This document shows, piece after piece, positions 52,155 to 61,170 of a stretch of DNA of 64,000 nt. This DNA comes from Chitinophaga filiformis (GTDB taxonomy: Bacteria > Bacteroidota > Bacteroidia > Chitinophagales > Chitinophagaceae): assembly GCF_021646545.1 (NCBI RefSeq), contig NZ_JAKIRP010000001.1, positions 868,001 through 932,000 of the forward strand. The letters are read 5' to 3'. A model generated the notes under the pieces. That model saw nothing but the letters and a program-made list of their open reading frames with translations. It was not told the origin of the DNA and did no database searches. Positions within the stretch are counted from its first letter, which is position 1. Every line of letters starts with the position of its first letter. Position numbers and translations under genes: made by a program.

Positions 52155-54311
52155 TTATTTAATCAGTTTCAGTTCATTGATAATATTACTTGCACCTCCC
52201 AATTTATCAACGCACCACAGTACGTAGCGTATATCCACACAGATAGTGCGGTTGTATACAGCATCAAACTGGATCTTGTGGCTCAATGCTTCATAGTTGC
52301 CGTCAAAAGCAAGACCTATCAGTTCTCCGTTTGCATTCAGCACAGGAGAGCCGGAGTTACCACCGGTGATGTCGTTGGTAGTGATAAAGCAGGTAACGAT
52401 ATCATTCTTTCTGAGGTCTTTGTACTGACCGAAATCTTTTTTGTTGTACAGAGAAACATAATTCTGCGGCAGGTCAAATTCGTAGTCGCCCGGTACATAT
52501 TTTTCCATTACACCTTTCATCGTACATACATAGTCGTATGCAACAGCATCGCGGGGGGCATATGGTTTTACCTGACCGTAGGTAACACGCATAGAGAAAT
52601 TAGCATCAGGATACCATTTCTTGGTTGGTTCCATTTCCATTCTTCCTTTCAGGTAAGCGCGGCCCAGGTCGTTGTTTTTGGTAACGAACTGGTTGTACAG
52701 CGGTTGGTATTTGGTAGTGAAATTCTTGATGAAAGCACTGGAATAAGCGAATGCGGGGTCTGTCTGCAGGGTTACAGCGTCAGGGTTGGCGATGAACGCT
52801 TTCCAGCGGGCATCGTTCAGGATCATAGAACCAGACATCAGCGCAGAGGCCCAGAGGCGGTAGGTGTTATCGTCTTCCAGGTTACCGAATTTCGCTTTGA
52901 TCGCATCATAAAATCCAATTGGATGTTGCGCCAGGGGAATATCTGTGTAGAACAGGTGGCAGGTAGCTGCCAGTATTTTCTGGTCGCTGGTTTTATCTTC
53001 CTCTTCCAGGAAGGCGGTACGCGCTTTATCTGCCGCCTGGATGCTCTGTTTGATCATGTCGGCAGAACCTCCGGATTGTACCAGGGCTTTTTCCACCGCC
53101 ATCAGGCTACCTGCAAAAGCGGCCAGGGGAGAACCCATGATGCCTTCATTGATATAGATACGGTGTTTGGCATATGGAGTCCAGGCTTTGTAAGATGCGG
53201 CATAATCAGGGAAGATATTGGCATATTCTTCTTTACCCTGCGCCCATTTTTCAAAGGCGGCTTCCTGTTTTTGCTTTTCGTCCAGCACGTTGTATTTCAC
53301 GAGCTGTTTGGTTTCCCCGTCGAAGAATTTCCAATAATTAGCGATACCGGCATAGGAAGAGGCCAGTTTCAGCTTGATAGCAGGATCTTTCTTCATCTGT
53401 TCGAACATATATTTCAGACGTACGCTGCGCAGCGCTACAATGGAAGGGTTTTCCACATTTATTTTCAGCTTTACGCCTTCAGAGCTCTCGTAGCGGTTAG
53501 TGCCGCCGGGATAGCCGAATATCATGGCATAATCGTTCTCCTTAATGCCTTTGATGGATACCGGCAGGAAGTGTTTGGGCTTTAAAGGCACGTTGCCGGC
53601 AGCATATTCAGCCGGTTTTCCGTCCTTGTCGGCATATACACGGAAAATGGAGAAGTCGCCGGTATGACGCGGCCATTCCCAGTTGTCGGTATCGCCACCG
53701 AATTTACCGATGCTTTCCGGCGGGGCGCCTACCAGGCGGATATCTTTGTAACGTTCATAGACAAAAAGCAGGTATTGGTTGCCTTTGAACATAGGTAATA
53801 CTTTTGCTTCGTAATTAGTGCCATTGATGGCCTGGGTTACGATTTCGGCAACAGTTTTCTGCTGTTGCTGCTGTCTTTCCTGACCGCTCATGCCTTTCAG
53901 TGCGTCCTGTACCTGTTTGGTGACATCGTCCACCCGTACGAGGAACTGTATGGATAGGCCTTTGGCAGGGATCTCCTGCTGTTTGTCGAGGGCGTAAAAG
54001 CCGTTTTTAAGATAGTTGTGCTCTACTGAGCTGGCGGTAGCAATGGCATCATAGCCACAGTGGTGGTTGGTAAAGATCAACCCCTGGTTGCTCACTATTT
54101 CTCCCGTGCAACCACCACCGAAAATGATAATGGCGTCTTTCAGAGACGCTTTGTTAATACTGTACAATTGTTCTTTCGTCAGCTTCAGGCCTTTCTTCAC
54201 CATGTCATTGTACACTTGCTGTCCCAATAAATAGGGCAGCCACATTCCTTCATCTGCTTTGGCGAATTGTGCCGCCAGCAGTAACAGAAGGATCAGGAGA
54301 TTTTTCTTCAT
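52155..54311 (-). CDS. S46 family peptidase, dipeptidyl-peptidase 7 type
   Basis: 718 residues, exported (signal ending AKA, mature start Asp). The S46 triad is visible: His84 in TNHHCGYD, Asp in DTDNWEWPRHTGD and Ser655 in GGNSGSPV. The specificity position after the Ser is Gly671 in FDGN; the Asp/Glu-specific DPP11 enzymes have Arg there, so this is the hydrophobic-P1 DPP7 type. It removes N-terminal dipeptides from oligopeptides in the periplasm. A perfect -7 box lies 28 bases upstream. Confidence 0.94.
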   Translation of the reverse strand: MKKNLLILLLLLAAQFAKADEGMWLPYLLGQQVYNDMVKKGLKLTKEQLYSINKASLKDAIIIFGGGCTGEIVSNQGLIFTNHHCGYDAIATASSVEHNYLKNGFYALDKQQEIPAKGLSIQFLVRVDDVTKQVQDALKGMSGQERQQQQQKTVAEIVTQAINGTNYEAKVLPMFKGNQYLLFVYERYKDIRLVGAPPESIGKFGGDTDNWEWPRHTGDFSIFRVYADKDGKPAEYAAGNVPLKPKHFLPVSIKGIKENDYAMIFGYPGGTNRYESSEGVKLKINVENPSIVALRSVRLKYMFEQMKKDPAIKLKLASSYAGIANYWKFFDGETKQLVKYNVLDEKQKQEAAFEKWAQGKEEYANIFPDYAASYKAWTPYAKHRIYINEGIMGSPLAAFAGSLMAVEKALVQSGGSADMIKQSIQAADKARTAFLEEEDKTSDQKILAATCHLFYTDIPLAQHPIGFYDAIKAKFGNLEDDNTYRLWASALMSGSMILNDARWKAFIANPDAVTLQTDPAFAYSSAFIKNFTTKYQPLYNQFVTKNNDLGRAYLKGRMEMEPTKKWYPDANFSMRVTYGQVKPYAPRDAVAYDYVCTMKGVMEKYVPGDYEFDLPQNYVSLYNKKDFGQYKDLRKNDIVTCFITTNDITGGNSGSPVLNANGELIGLAFDGNYEALSHKIQFDAVYNRTICVDIRYVLWCVDKLGGASNIINELKLIK

Positions 54312-54339
54312 AATTGGTATCGTTTTTAAAAAGCAGGCT

Positions 54340-54347
54340 CAAACCTA
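54340..54347 (-). promoter_or_regulatory. -7 box of the S46 peptidase gene (TAGGTTTG)
   Basis: Perfect TAnnTTTG on the minus strand, 28 bases before the ATG at 54311. Confidence 0.55.
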
Positions 54348-54482
54348 GCTATTTTTTTAATAAGCGCCATACGGTCTGTGGTAAACGGTGAGTAGCTGCC
54401 CCAGGTAAAACTGGAATGGCATTTGTAAAAAAGGGGTGGTTGACGGGTTCGGATACAAAAAATTCACTTTAAAAGCCTACTT

Positions 54483-54914
54483 ATGAAAAGAATACTGCTG
54501 CTGTTGACAGCACTGGCTTTCCTGGCATGTCAGGAAAACAGCCGGACGGAAGAAAAAAAAGAAGAGCTGAAGGAAGGTGTGGAGAAAATTGGACAGGATG
54601 TCAGGGAAGCGGCGGAAAAAGCCGGGGAATATATGGAAGCACAGCGGGACAGTTTACGGATCCGGCTTGAAGAACGCAGACGTGAAATAGATGTTAAACT
54701 GGAAGAGCTGAAAGATGACGGCTCTGAAAAAAACAAAAAGGCCAGGACTAAACTTGAGAAACTGAGAGATCAGATAGACGGTAAACTTGACGCGTTAAAA
54801 AACAGCAGTGCCGACGCCTGGGATAGTACCCGGAATGATATTGATACCCTGATGAAAAAAACGGACAGGGAGTGGAAGGAGTTTAAAGCGGATTTCAAGG
54901 AATTATTCCGGTAG
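54483..54914 (+). CDS. Coiled-coil lipoprotein
   Basis: 143 residues with a lipoprotein signal ending LAFLAC (Cys16). Almost all of the mature part is charged Glu/Lys/Arg helix, with heptad-like spacing (for example RLEERRREIDVKLEELKD), so a long coiled coil is predicted. Such proteins act as envelope tethers or spacers; the specific role is unknown. It lies 52 bases upstream of rnhB. Confidence 0.83.
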   Translation: MKRILLLLTALAFLACQENSRTEEKKEELKEGVEKIGQDVREAAEKAGEYMEAQRDSLRIRLEERRREIDVKLEELKDDGSEKNKKARTKLEKLRDQIDGKLDALKNSSADAWDSTRNDIDTLMKKTDREWKEFKADFKELFR

Positions 54915-54934
54915 GGATAAGAAATGAAATTCCC

Positions 54935-54942
54935 TACCTTTA
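54935..54942 (+). promoter_or_regulatory. Near -7 box of rnhB (TACCTTTA)
   Basis: One mismatch (A for the final G) to TAnnTTTG, placed 24 bases before the TTG start at 54967. Confidence 0.45.
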
Positions 54943-54966
54943 CCGCAAAGATCATACTAAAAAGCC

Positions 54967-55632
54967 TTGTTACGTTCTTATCACCAAAAAGATATCGCTT
55001 TTGAAGCCGGCTGTGATGAAGCCGGAAGGGGATGCCTCGCCGGTCCTGTGTTTGCTGCAGCGGTGATATTACCGCCCAGATTCAGGAATAAGTTGTTGAA
55101 TGATTCTAAGCAGCTGAAGGCTGCAGACCGGGAAAAACTGCGTATTGTAGTAGAAAGAGAAGCGATTGCCTATGCGGTGGCCAGCGTGGATAACGTGGAG
55201 ATTGACAGGATCAACATTCTCCAGGCCTCTTTCAGGGCCATGCACCTGGCGCTGGAACAACTGAAGCAGCAACCTGGTTATATATTAGTGGATGGGAATC
55301 GCTTTGTACCTTATGGAAATATTCCTCATGCCTGTATAATAAAGGGCGATGGCATATATGCCTCCATAGCAGCAGCTTCCATACTGGCGAAAACCTACAG
55401 GGATGAATATATGCAGCAACTGCATGAGCAATACCCTCATTTTGGATGGCTGGAGAATAAAGGATATCCTACACAACAACATCGGGATGCAATCCGTGAA
55501 CATGGCGATACGCCATTTCATAGAAAATCATTTAGATTGTTGCCCGACGAACAACTGGAATTGGATTTTGATACTCCCGTACAGGAATATACGGTGGTGA
55601 GAGTGGTTTCACCGGATGAGATAGAGGATTAG
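54967..55632 (+). CDS. rnhB: Ribonuclease HII
   Basis: 221 residues. The N-terminal AGCDEAGRGCLAGPVFAAAVILP carries the Asp-Glu of the active site and the DEAGRG signature; LNDSKQL, VDGN and AAASILAKTYRDE supply the later acidic residues and GxG-type loop. It removes ribonucleotides and primers from DNA-RNA hybrids. The start is TTG at 54967, as no ATG exists upstream of the DEAGRG block; the start gives the normal length. rpoN follows 45 bases later. Confidence 0.94.
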   Translation: MLRSYHQKDIAFEAGCDEAGRGCLAGPVFAAAVILPPRFRNKLLNDSKQLKAADREKLRIVVEREAIAYAVASVDNVEIDRINILQASFRAMHLALEQLKQQPGYILVDGNRFVPYGNIPHACIIKGDGIYASIAAASILAKTYRDEYMQQLHEQYPHFGWLENKGYPTQQHRDAIREHGDTPFHRKSFRLLPDEQLELDFDTPVQEYTVVRVVSPDEIED

Positions 55633-55649
55633 TAAAAACTATTGTTTAT

Positions 55650-55657
55650 TAATTTTG
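55650..55657 (+). promoter_or_regulatory. -7 box of rpoN (TAATTTTG)
   Basis: Perfect TAnnTTTG, 20 bases before the rpoN ATG at 55678. Confidence 0.55.
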
Positions 55658-55677
55658 CCCTTGGATAGGATTAGACT

Positions 55678-57174
55678 ATGTTAAAGCAGACACAACAGCA
55701 GAAGCTATTACAGAAATTGTCGCCGCAGCAGATTCAGCTGATGAAACTGCTGCAGGTTCCTACAGCTGTACTTGAAGAGCGTATCAAGGAAGAGCTGGAG
55801 GAAAACCCTGCCCTGGAATACGGGGAAGAGGCGCATGAAGATGAATTTAAGGATCCTCAGGAGGAATTTAACAGTGCAGATACCGAGGAAGGAGATGACG
55901 AGTTTGAACCTGATGGCAGTGAGAACGAATACGACAATATTGATATATCTGAGTATGTAAGCGAGGGAGACGATGATATAGCCGACTATAAACTAAGGGA
56001 CGATAACTATCCGGACCAGGATGAGAACAAAACGATCCCGGTGAGGGTGGAAACATCGTTTCATGAGCATCTTCTCGGCCAGCTGGGCATGCTGGAACTG
56101 GACGACCGGCAGAATAGCATTGCAGAACAGATCATCGGCAGCATTGACGATGATGGTTACCTGCGGCGTGAAGTGAGTGCGATCGTGGATGACCTATCTT
56201 TTTCTCAGAATGTTGTGACAGATGAGGATGAGATCAGGGACCTGATCCGCAAAATCCAGGATTTTGATCCTCCGGGCGTGGCGGCCACTGACCTGAAGGA
56301 ATGCCTGTTGCTGCAATTGAAACGCAAGCCACAGGATGATCCGGGTGTGTTAGGCGCCTACCAGATACTGGAGAACTACTTTGACGAATTTACCAAGAAG
56401 CATTACGAGAAGATCCAGAAGGGCCTGAATATGAATGACGAAGGCCTGAAGGAAGCTATCGGGCAGATTATCAGGCTGACGCCAAAACCAGGGGGGAACT
56501 TTGCCACCCTGAACAAGGCCGAAAGTTATGTGGTGCCAGACTTCTTTATCCTGAATAACAACGGTAAGCTGGAACTGACGCTGAACTCCAAGAATGCTCC
56601 TGACCTTCGCATTTCCGAGGGATACAGGGACATGCTGAAAGAATATGACAGGGGAGACAAAAAAGATAAGCGTCAGAAAGAAGCTGTGTTGTTCATCAAA
56701 CAAAAGATTGACGCAGCCAAATGGTTTATTGACGCAATCAAGCAACGGCAGCATACCCTGCTGTCAACAATGGAATCCATCATGTCCTACCAGCGGGAGT
56801 TCTTCCTGACAGGAGATGAGACGACCATGCGCCCAATGATCCTGAAAGACATTGCCGATATCACCCAGCTGGATATTTCTACTGTCAGCCGTGTGGCTAA
56901 CAGTAAATATGTGCAGACGGAGTTTGGTACTTTCAAGCTGAAATTCTTCTTCAGTGAATCGCTTTCAACCGATAGCGGGGAAGAAGTTTCCACCCGTGAG
57001 GTGAAAAAGATTCTATCTGATCTGATAGAGGGAGAAAATAAGCGGAAACCGCTCAGCGACGAGAACCTGACGAAGATGCTGCAGGACAAGGGATACAACA
57101 TTGCCCGCCGTACAGTAGCTAAATACCGTGAGCAGCTGAACATTCCGGTGGCGAGGCTGAGGAAAGAACTTTAA
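55678..57174 (+). CDS. rpoN: RNA polymerase sigma-54 factor RpoN
   Basis: 498 residues. Region I is Gln/Leu-rich from the first residues (QQKLLQKLSPQQIQLMKLLQ); region II is acidic (about 45-110). The core-binding domain and helix-turn-helix follow, ending in the RpoN box ARRTVAKYRE near residue 478. It directs transcription from -24/-12 promoters with enhancer-binding activators, none of which lies in this window. It has its own promoter. Confidence 0.97.
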   Translation: MLKQTQQQKLLQKLSPQQIQLMKLLQVPTAVLEERIKEELEENPALEYGEEAHEDEFKDPQEEFNSADTEEGDDEFEPDGSENEYDNIDISEYVSEGDDDIADYKLRDDNYPDQDENKTIPVRVETSFHEHLLGQLGMLELDDRQNSIAEQIIGSIDDDGYLRREVSAIVDDLSFSQNVVTDEDEIRDLIRKIQDFDPPGVAATDLKECLLLQLKRKPQDDPGVLGAYQILENYFDEFTKKHYEKIQKGLNMNDEGLKEAIGQIIRLTPKPGGNFATLNKAESYVVPDFFILNNNGKLELTLNSKNAPDLRISEGYRDMLKEYDRGDKKDKRQKEAVLFIKQKIDAAKWFIDAIKQRQHTLLSTMESIMSYQREFFLTGDETTMRPMILKDIADITQLDISTVSRVANSKYVQTEFGTFKLKFFFSESLSTDSGEEVSTREVKKILSDLIEGENKRKPLSDENLTKMLQDKGYNIARRTVAKYREQLNIPVARLRKEL

Positions 57175-57217
57175 TGACCTGGCGGCCGTCCTGCCTTAAA
57201 AGTGACGGAAACTGTGA

Positions 57218-57910
57218 ATGGAACAAGTAATCATACCCACAACGGATAATTCCCGGCAGGACAAGCCGGTATTTTCACCTGCATTGCAGAAGGTCGCTGA
57301 AGTGATCTCTTACCTGTCGCATCCCTTATTCCTGCCAATACTGGTAACAGTGCTGCTGGTGAATGCCATGCCCGAGTACTTTGTCCTGTTCAAACAGGAG
57401 AGTATCCGGTATCCGTTTGACCTGCTGTATATCAGGGTGCTGTTTACCACATTGTTCCTGCCACTGTTTGTGGTAGCCTTGTGTAAGGCGCTGGGTTTTG
57501 TAACGTCATTTCAGTTACGGTCACAGAAAGACCGTATCATTCCTTATGTAGCCTGTACTACTTTCTACTTCTGGACTTATTTTGCCTTTAAGCGTCAGGG
57601 CGTAGCGCCTCCTTTCTTCAATGCATTCTTCCTGGGTGTTTTTATTGCCATTGTGATCGGTATGGTGGCCAATACCTATGTGAAGATCAGTATGCATACG
57701 ATAGGGTGGGGAGGTGTGATCGGTTTCCTGCTGATGCTGATGACCGGGTTAAATATGAATATCAGCCTCGCGCTGATGATCGCTTTCCTGATCTCAGGAA
57801 TCGTGGGTACCGCCCGTCTTATACTGGGGGCCCATACCCCGGCGGAAATCTATACCGGCTTTATACTGGGTATTCTCTCACAGCTGATAGCATATGGCAT
57901 AGCAGGCTAA
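57218..57910 (+). CDS. PAP2-like membrane protein
   Basis: 230 residues with about six membrane helices. A PAP2-type phosphatase core is suggested by SMHTIGWGG (second motif) and ARLILGAHTPAEIYTGF (third motif, where the usual Asp is Glu). The first motif, K-x6-RP, is not clear (RSQKDRIIPY is the best match). Catalytic activity is therefore uncertain. It is 43 bases after rpoN and may share its transcript. Confidence 0.72.
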   Translation: MEQVIIPTTDNSRQDKPVFSPALQKVAEVISYLSHPLFLPILVTVLLVNAMPEYFVLFKQESIRYPFDLLYIRVLFTTLFLPLFVVALCKALGFVTSFQLRSQKDRIIPYVACTTFYFWTYFAFKRQGVAPPFFNAFFLGVFIAIVIGMVANTYVKISMHTIGWGGVIGFLLMLMTGLNMNISLALMIAFLISGIVGTARLILGAHTPAEIYTGFILGILSQLIAYGIAG

Positions 57911-58151
57911 AAACAGCCTGAAAAAAACTTTTTTTGACTACGCACATCCAGTGCGTAAAGCCTGCTCATCTTTGTAGTGTTATTTGAACATTGACATATG
58001 CTTCTGTTGTGCGTTAGCCCTTAAACTTATAATAACAGCATAACAATAAATGTGAAAGGTTGATTCTATTTACTACAACATTTAGTATTTATGGCCAAAA
58101 TGCTAAAAATTTTAGGATAATAGAAAATTAGATCATAACTTAGCACACCAT

Positions 58152-58159
58152 TAAATTTG
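58152..58159 (+). promoter_or_regulatory. -7 box of recA (TAAATTTG)
   Basis: Perfect TAnnTTTG, 18 bases before the recA ATG. Confidence 0.6.
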
Positions 58160-58177
58160 TAAAAAACACTTACTAAT

Positions 58178-59188
58178 ATGTCTACAGCCAATACTGACAA
58201 ACTCAAGGCGCTGCGCCTTACAATGGACAAGATTGAGAAGGATTTCGGTAAGGGATCCGTGATGATGATGGGAGAGAAAGGCACAGAGCCGATGGAAGTA
58301 ATATCAACAGGCTCCCTGGGGCTGGATATTGCGCTCGGTATCGGTGGTTTTCCTAAAGGAAGGATCATTGAGATTTATGGACCAGAGTCTTCCGGTAAGA
58401 CAACAGTAGCTATTCATACAATTGCAGAAGCCCAGAAGAAGGGTGGTATCTGCGCTATCATAGATGCGGAGCACGCGTTTGACAGCTCCTATGCCCAGAG
58501 ACTGGGTGTAGATGTGGACGCACTGCTGATTTCCCAGCCTGACCATGGTGAGCAGGCCCTGGAAATTGCAGACCGTCTGATCCTGTCCGGAGCCGTGGAC
58601 GTGGTGGTGGTTGACTCTGTTGCCGCCCTGGTACCAAAAGGTGAACTGGAAGGAGAGATGGGTGAAAGCAAAATGGGTTTACAGGCACGTTTGATGTCTC
58701 AGGCGCTGCGTAAACTGACCGCTACCATTTCAAAAACAAATTGCTGCTGCATATTTATTAACCAGCTGCGTGAAAAGATAGGAGTGATGTTTGGTAATCC
58801 GGAGACTACTACCGGTGGTAACGCGCTCAAATTCTACGCTTCTGTGCGTTTGGACATTCGTCGTATGACCCAGATCAAGGATGGTGATGAAGCTGTGGGT
58901 AACCGCGTAAAAGTAAAAGTAGTAAAGAACAAAGTTGCACCTCCCTTCCGCCAGGCTGAATTCGATATCATCTTTGGATTAGGTATTTCCAAGATGGGTG
59001 AAATTATCGATATGGGTGTTGAATACGGCGTCATCCAGAAAAGCGGCAGCTGGTTCAGTTATGATACCAACAAGCTGGGCCAGGGCCGCGATGCCGTGAA
59101 ACAATTGCTGCTTGATAACCCTGAAGTGGCAGCAGAAATTGAAGGCAAGATCAAGGCGAAACTGGCAGAGCAACAAGCGCAGGCCTGA
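58178..59188 (+). CDS. recA: Recombinase RecA
   Basis: 336 residues. Walker A is GPESSGKTT (about 67-75), Walker [12 protein letters not shown], and the DNA-binding L1/L2 loops contain [21 protein letters not shown]. It catalyses strand exchange and drives the SOS response where LexA is present. No LexA-like box is obvious upstream. The gap 57911-58177 (267 bases) before it is AT-rich, with a small ACGCAC/GTGCGT hairpin at about 57945 and the recA promoter. Confidence 0.98.
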   Translation: MSTANTDKLKALRLTMDKIEKDFGKGSVMMMGEKGTEPMEVISTGSLGLDIALGIGGFPKGRIIEIYGPESSGKTTVAIHTIAEAQKKGGICAIIDAEHAFDSSYAQRLGVDVDALLISQPDHGEQALEIADRLILSGAVDVVVVDSVAALVPKGELEGEMGESKMGLQARLMSQALRKLTATISKTNCCCIFINQLREKIGVMFGNPETTTGGNALKFYASVRLDIRRMTQIKDGDEAVGNRVKVKVVKNKVAPPFRQAEFDIIFGLGISKMGEIIDMGVEYGVIQKSGSWFSYDTNKLGQGRDAVKQLLLDNPEVAAEIEGKIKAKLAEQQAQA

Positions 59189-59357
59189 TTAAATATTACT
59201 GTCTCGAAGGTACAGGATGAAGAGTAGTGGTGCATGTAATAGGCGCCGCCTGGTGAAGTACTGTCACTTTTCAGAGAGGTAAGTCAGGCACTACCGCCTT
59301 AAAAAAGAGTTGTTTTAGTTTTAGATATAAGCATTGGGTTAGTTAGTATTAACGTAA

Positions 59358-59391
59358 ATCCCTGCCTTCTCCTGGGCGGGGATATTTTTTT
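59358..59391 (+). terminator. Terminator of recA
   Basis: Nine-pair stem ATCCCTGCC/GGCGGGGAT (one T-G wobble), followed by ATTTTTTT. Located 170 bases past the recA stop. Confidence 0.75.
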
Positions 59392-59419
59392 GTACCATTC
59401 TCATGGTCAAGCTTTATGG

Positions 59420-60040
59420 TTACGCCGTTGGCTTCATATCCTTCCAGGCCCATAAATAACGGCACGCGTAAGTTCTGTAAGGAGACCATTTACCAGAGAT
59501 CTTCAGTAGTTTTTCCTTAAAAGCTTTCTTATCCGTGTTATCGAGTTTGTAGATCTTAATCATCGCCTGCTGTAAGCCCCAGTCATCAATGGCAAAGACA
59601 TCTTCCCGCCCCAGATAGAACATGAGCAGCATCTCCACCGTCCATCTGCCCACACCCTTGATCTGTGTGAGATATTTGATCACTTCCTCATCCGGCATTT
59701 TCTCCAGCTGTTTGTCTGTCAGTTGCTCTTCTACCGCAAAGCGTGCCACATTGTGTACGTAGCTCACTTTGGCATTCGAAAGACCTATAGCCCTTAGCGT
59801 GGGCGCCGGCGTATCCACGATTTGCTGTGGAGAAGGTTCCTCTCCGCCGTACAATGCCAGGAAGCGTTCATAGATCACAGTGGCGACCTTCACACTCAGT
59901 TGCTGGCTCATAATGGATGCTATCAGCCTTAACGCAATATTCTTACGCTTCGTCAACGCTGGCAGAGGATTGGCCATTATAGCCGCAAGTTTTTTGTCTT
60001 TACTGAGATGTACCAGATGTTCTTCAGCGGATTGTTTCAT
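59420..60040 (-). CDS. DNA-3-methyladenine glycosylase, AlkA/HhH-GPD family
   Basis: 206 residues. The helix-hairpin-helix is LTQIKGVGRWTVEMLLMF (about 128-145), with the conserved catalytic Asp in FAIDDWGLQQ about 15 residues later. IASIMSQQLSVKVA is the usual N-terminal helix. It removes alkylated bases to start base-excision repair. There is no upstream signal that links it to the AlkB-like gene 9 kb away. It lies downstream of a terminator of the glutaminyl cyclase gene. Confidence 0.92.
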   Translation of the reverse strand: MKQSAEEHLVHLSKDKKLAAIMANPLPALTKRKNIALRLIASIMSQQLSVKVATVIYERFLALYGGEEPSPQQIVDTPAPTLRAIGLSNAKVSYVHNVARFAVEEQLTDKQLEKMPDEEVIKYLTQIKGVGRWTVEMLLMFYLGREDVFAIDDWGLQQAMIKIYKLDNTDKKAFKEKLLKISGKWSPYRTYACRYLWAWKDMKPTA

Positions 60041-60067
60041 AGATCACGATTAAAAAATACACCTTGA

Positions 60068-60127
60068 TAAAAAAGGAATGCTCCTGATGAAGCAAGGTAT
60101 TAAATTTTGCATCACCAGGAGCATTGC
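60068..60127 (-). terminator. Terminator of the glutaminyl cyclase gene
   Basis: Read on the minus strand, AATGCTCCTG pairs with CAGGAGCATT, with an inner GATG-GCAA/TTGC-ATC pairing, followed by CCTTTTTTT. Confidence 0.8.
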
Positions 60128-60149
60128 CGGAAGGCTACTTCGGAATTAT

Positions 60150-61163
60150 TTAGTATTCGAAAGGTTGCTTATAAATAACTTCAAGAATAGTTTGTCCTAC
60201 TACCTGTAAAGTGCGTTTGTCGATCACAGTCATGTTGTCGTTGGTAGTATGCCAGTGTGGAACAAAGTTACCGTTCGGCTGTAGCGCAATAACATCAAAA
60301 GTAGGAATGTTAGCTATAGTATTGACATAAACATGATCGTCAGTGATGCCGGCGCCGATATTCTCATAGCGGAAGTAATCGGAATATCCCAGGCGGTTAG
60401 CTACGTCCCAGAACATCTTCATCGGACCATATGCATACTGCTGGGAGCCCGCTTCCATATAGAACTGTGAAGCACGGCCGCCAACCATATCGAGCAGGAT
60501 ACCGTAGTTCGCTTTATAACCTCTTACGTGCGGATTTCTCGCCCAGTATTGTGTACCTAAACAGAAGCTATTTTCCTCTTCGCTCACTCCCGAGTCTTCC
60601 ACGTCTGTCAGCAATATATCAATACCTGCCTGTGGTTTTTGCGCATGAAGCTGACGGGCTGTTTCCAGCAGTACACCTACACCACTGGCGCCATCGTCGG
60701 CACCATCCAGTTGCTTTGTTTTATCGAAGGCGTCCTGGTCTGCGTACGGGCGGGTATCCCAGTGGGAAAGCAGCAGGATACGCTGTGTAGCCGCCGGATT
60801 AAAACTGGCGATGATATTGATACAAGGAAGTGATACTTTCTTTGGACCAATCACATTCGTACGTTGTACATACACGGTATCTGCCAGTGGTTTCAATTGA
60901 GCGATCAGCCAGTCTGCACATTTTTTCTGGGCAGGCGTATTTGGAATACGGGGGCCGAAGCTTACCTGTTTGGCAGTATAGGCATATGCGCTGTCTACGG
61001 CAAACACAGGTACTTTTACATTAGATGCAGCCGCCTGCTGTGCGTTATTGGCGTCTTCCTGCTGGTTGGTTTTGGCCGGTTGCTTACAGGCAAGCGCGAA
61101 CAATGCGAGGCCTGCAGCAATGCTGAGTATTTTGTACATATTAACAAGTGGCTGTTTGATCAT
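60150..61163 (-). CDS. M28-fold lipoprotein, Bacteroidota glutaminyl-peptide cyclotransferase type
   Basis: 337 residues (or 329 from ATG 61139, directly before the signal). The lipobox is FALAC (Cys26). The M28/QC zinc site is visible: HWDTRPYAD, Asp in LDGADDGASGVGVLLETA, Glu in DVEDSG and His in WHTTNDN. The blocks FCLGTQYWARNPHV, YGILLDMVGGRASQFY and GAGITDDHVYVN closely resemble Bacteroidota glutaminyl cyclases, which turn N-terminal Gln of exported proteins into pyroglutamate. That matches the Gln at +1 of five signal-peptide proteins in this window. An aminopeptidase activity cannot be excluded. cysS ends 7 bases upstream. Confidence 0.88.
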   Translation of the reverse strand: MIKQPLVNMYKILSIAAGLALFALACKQPAKTNQQEDANNAQQAAASNVKVPVFAVDSAYAYTAKQVSFGPRIPNTPAQKKCADWLIAQLKPLADTVYVQRTNVIGPKKVSLPCINIIASFNPAATQRILLLSHWDTRPYADQDAFDKTKQLDGADDGASGVGVLLETARQLHAQKPQAGIDILLTDVEDSGVSEEENSFCLGTQYWARNPHVRGYKANYGILLDMVGGRASQFYMEAGSQQYAYGPMKMFWDVANRLGYSDYFRYENIGAGITDDHVYVNTIANIPTFDVIALQPNGNFVPHWHTTNDNMTVIDKRTLQVVGQTILEVIYKQPFEY

Positions 61164-61170
61164 AACGGCT

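Noticed and set aside
52110..53585. Long plus-strand open frame of about 490 codons
   Set aside because: It is entirely antisense to the S46 peptidase, whose catalytic motifs and signal peptide are in order on the minus strand. The antisense product has no recognisable domain.
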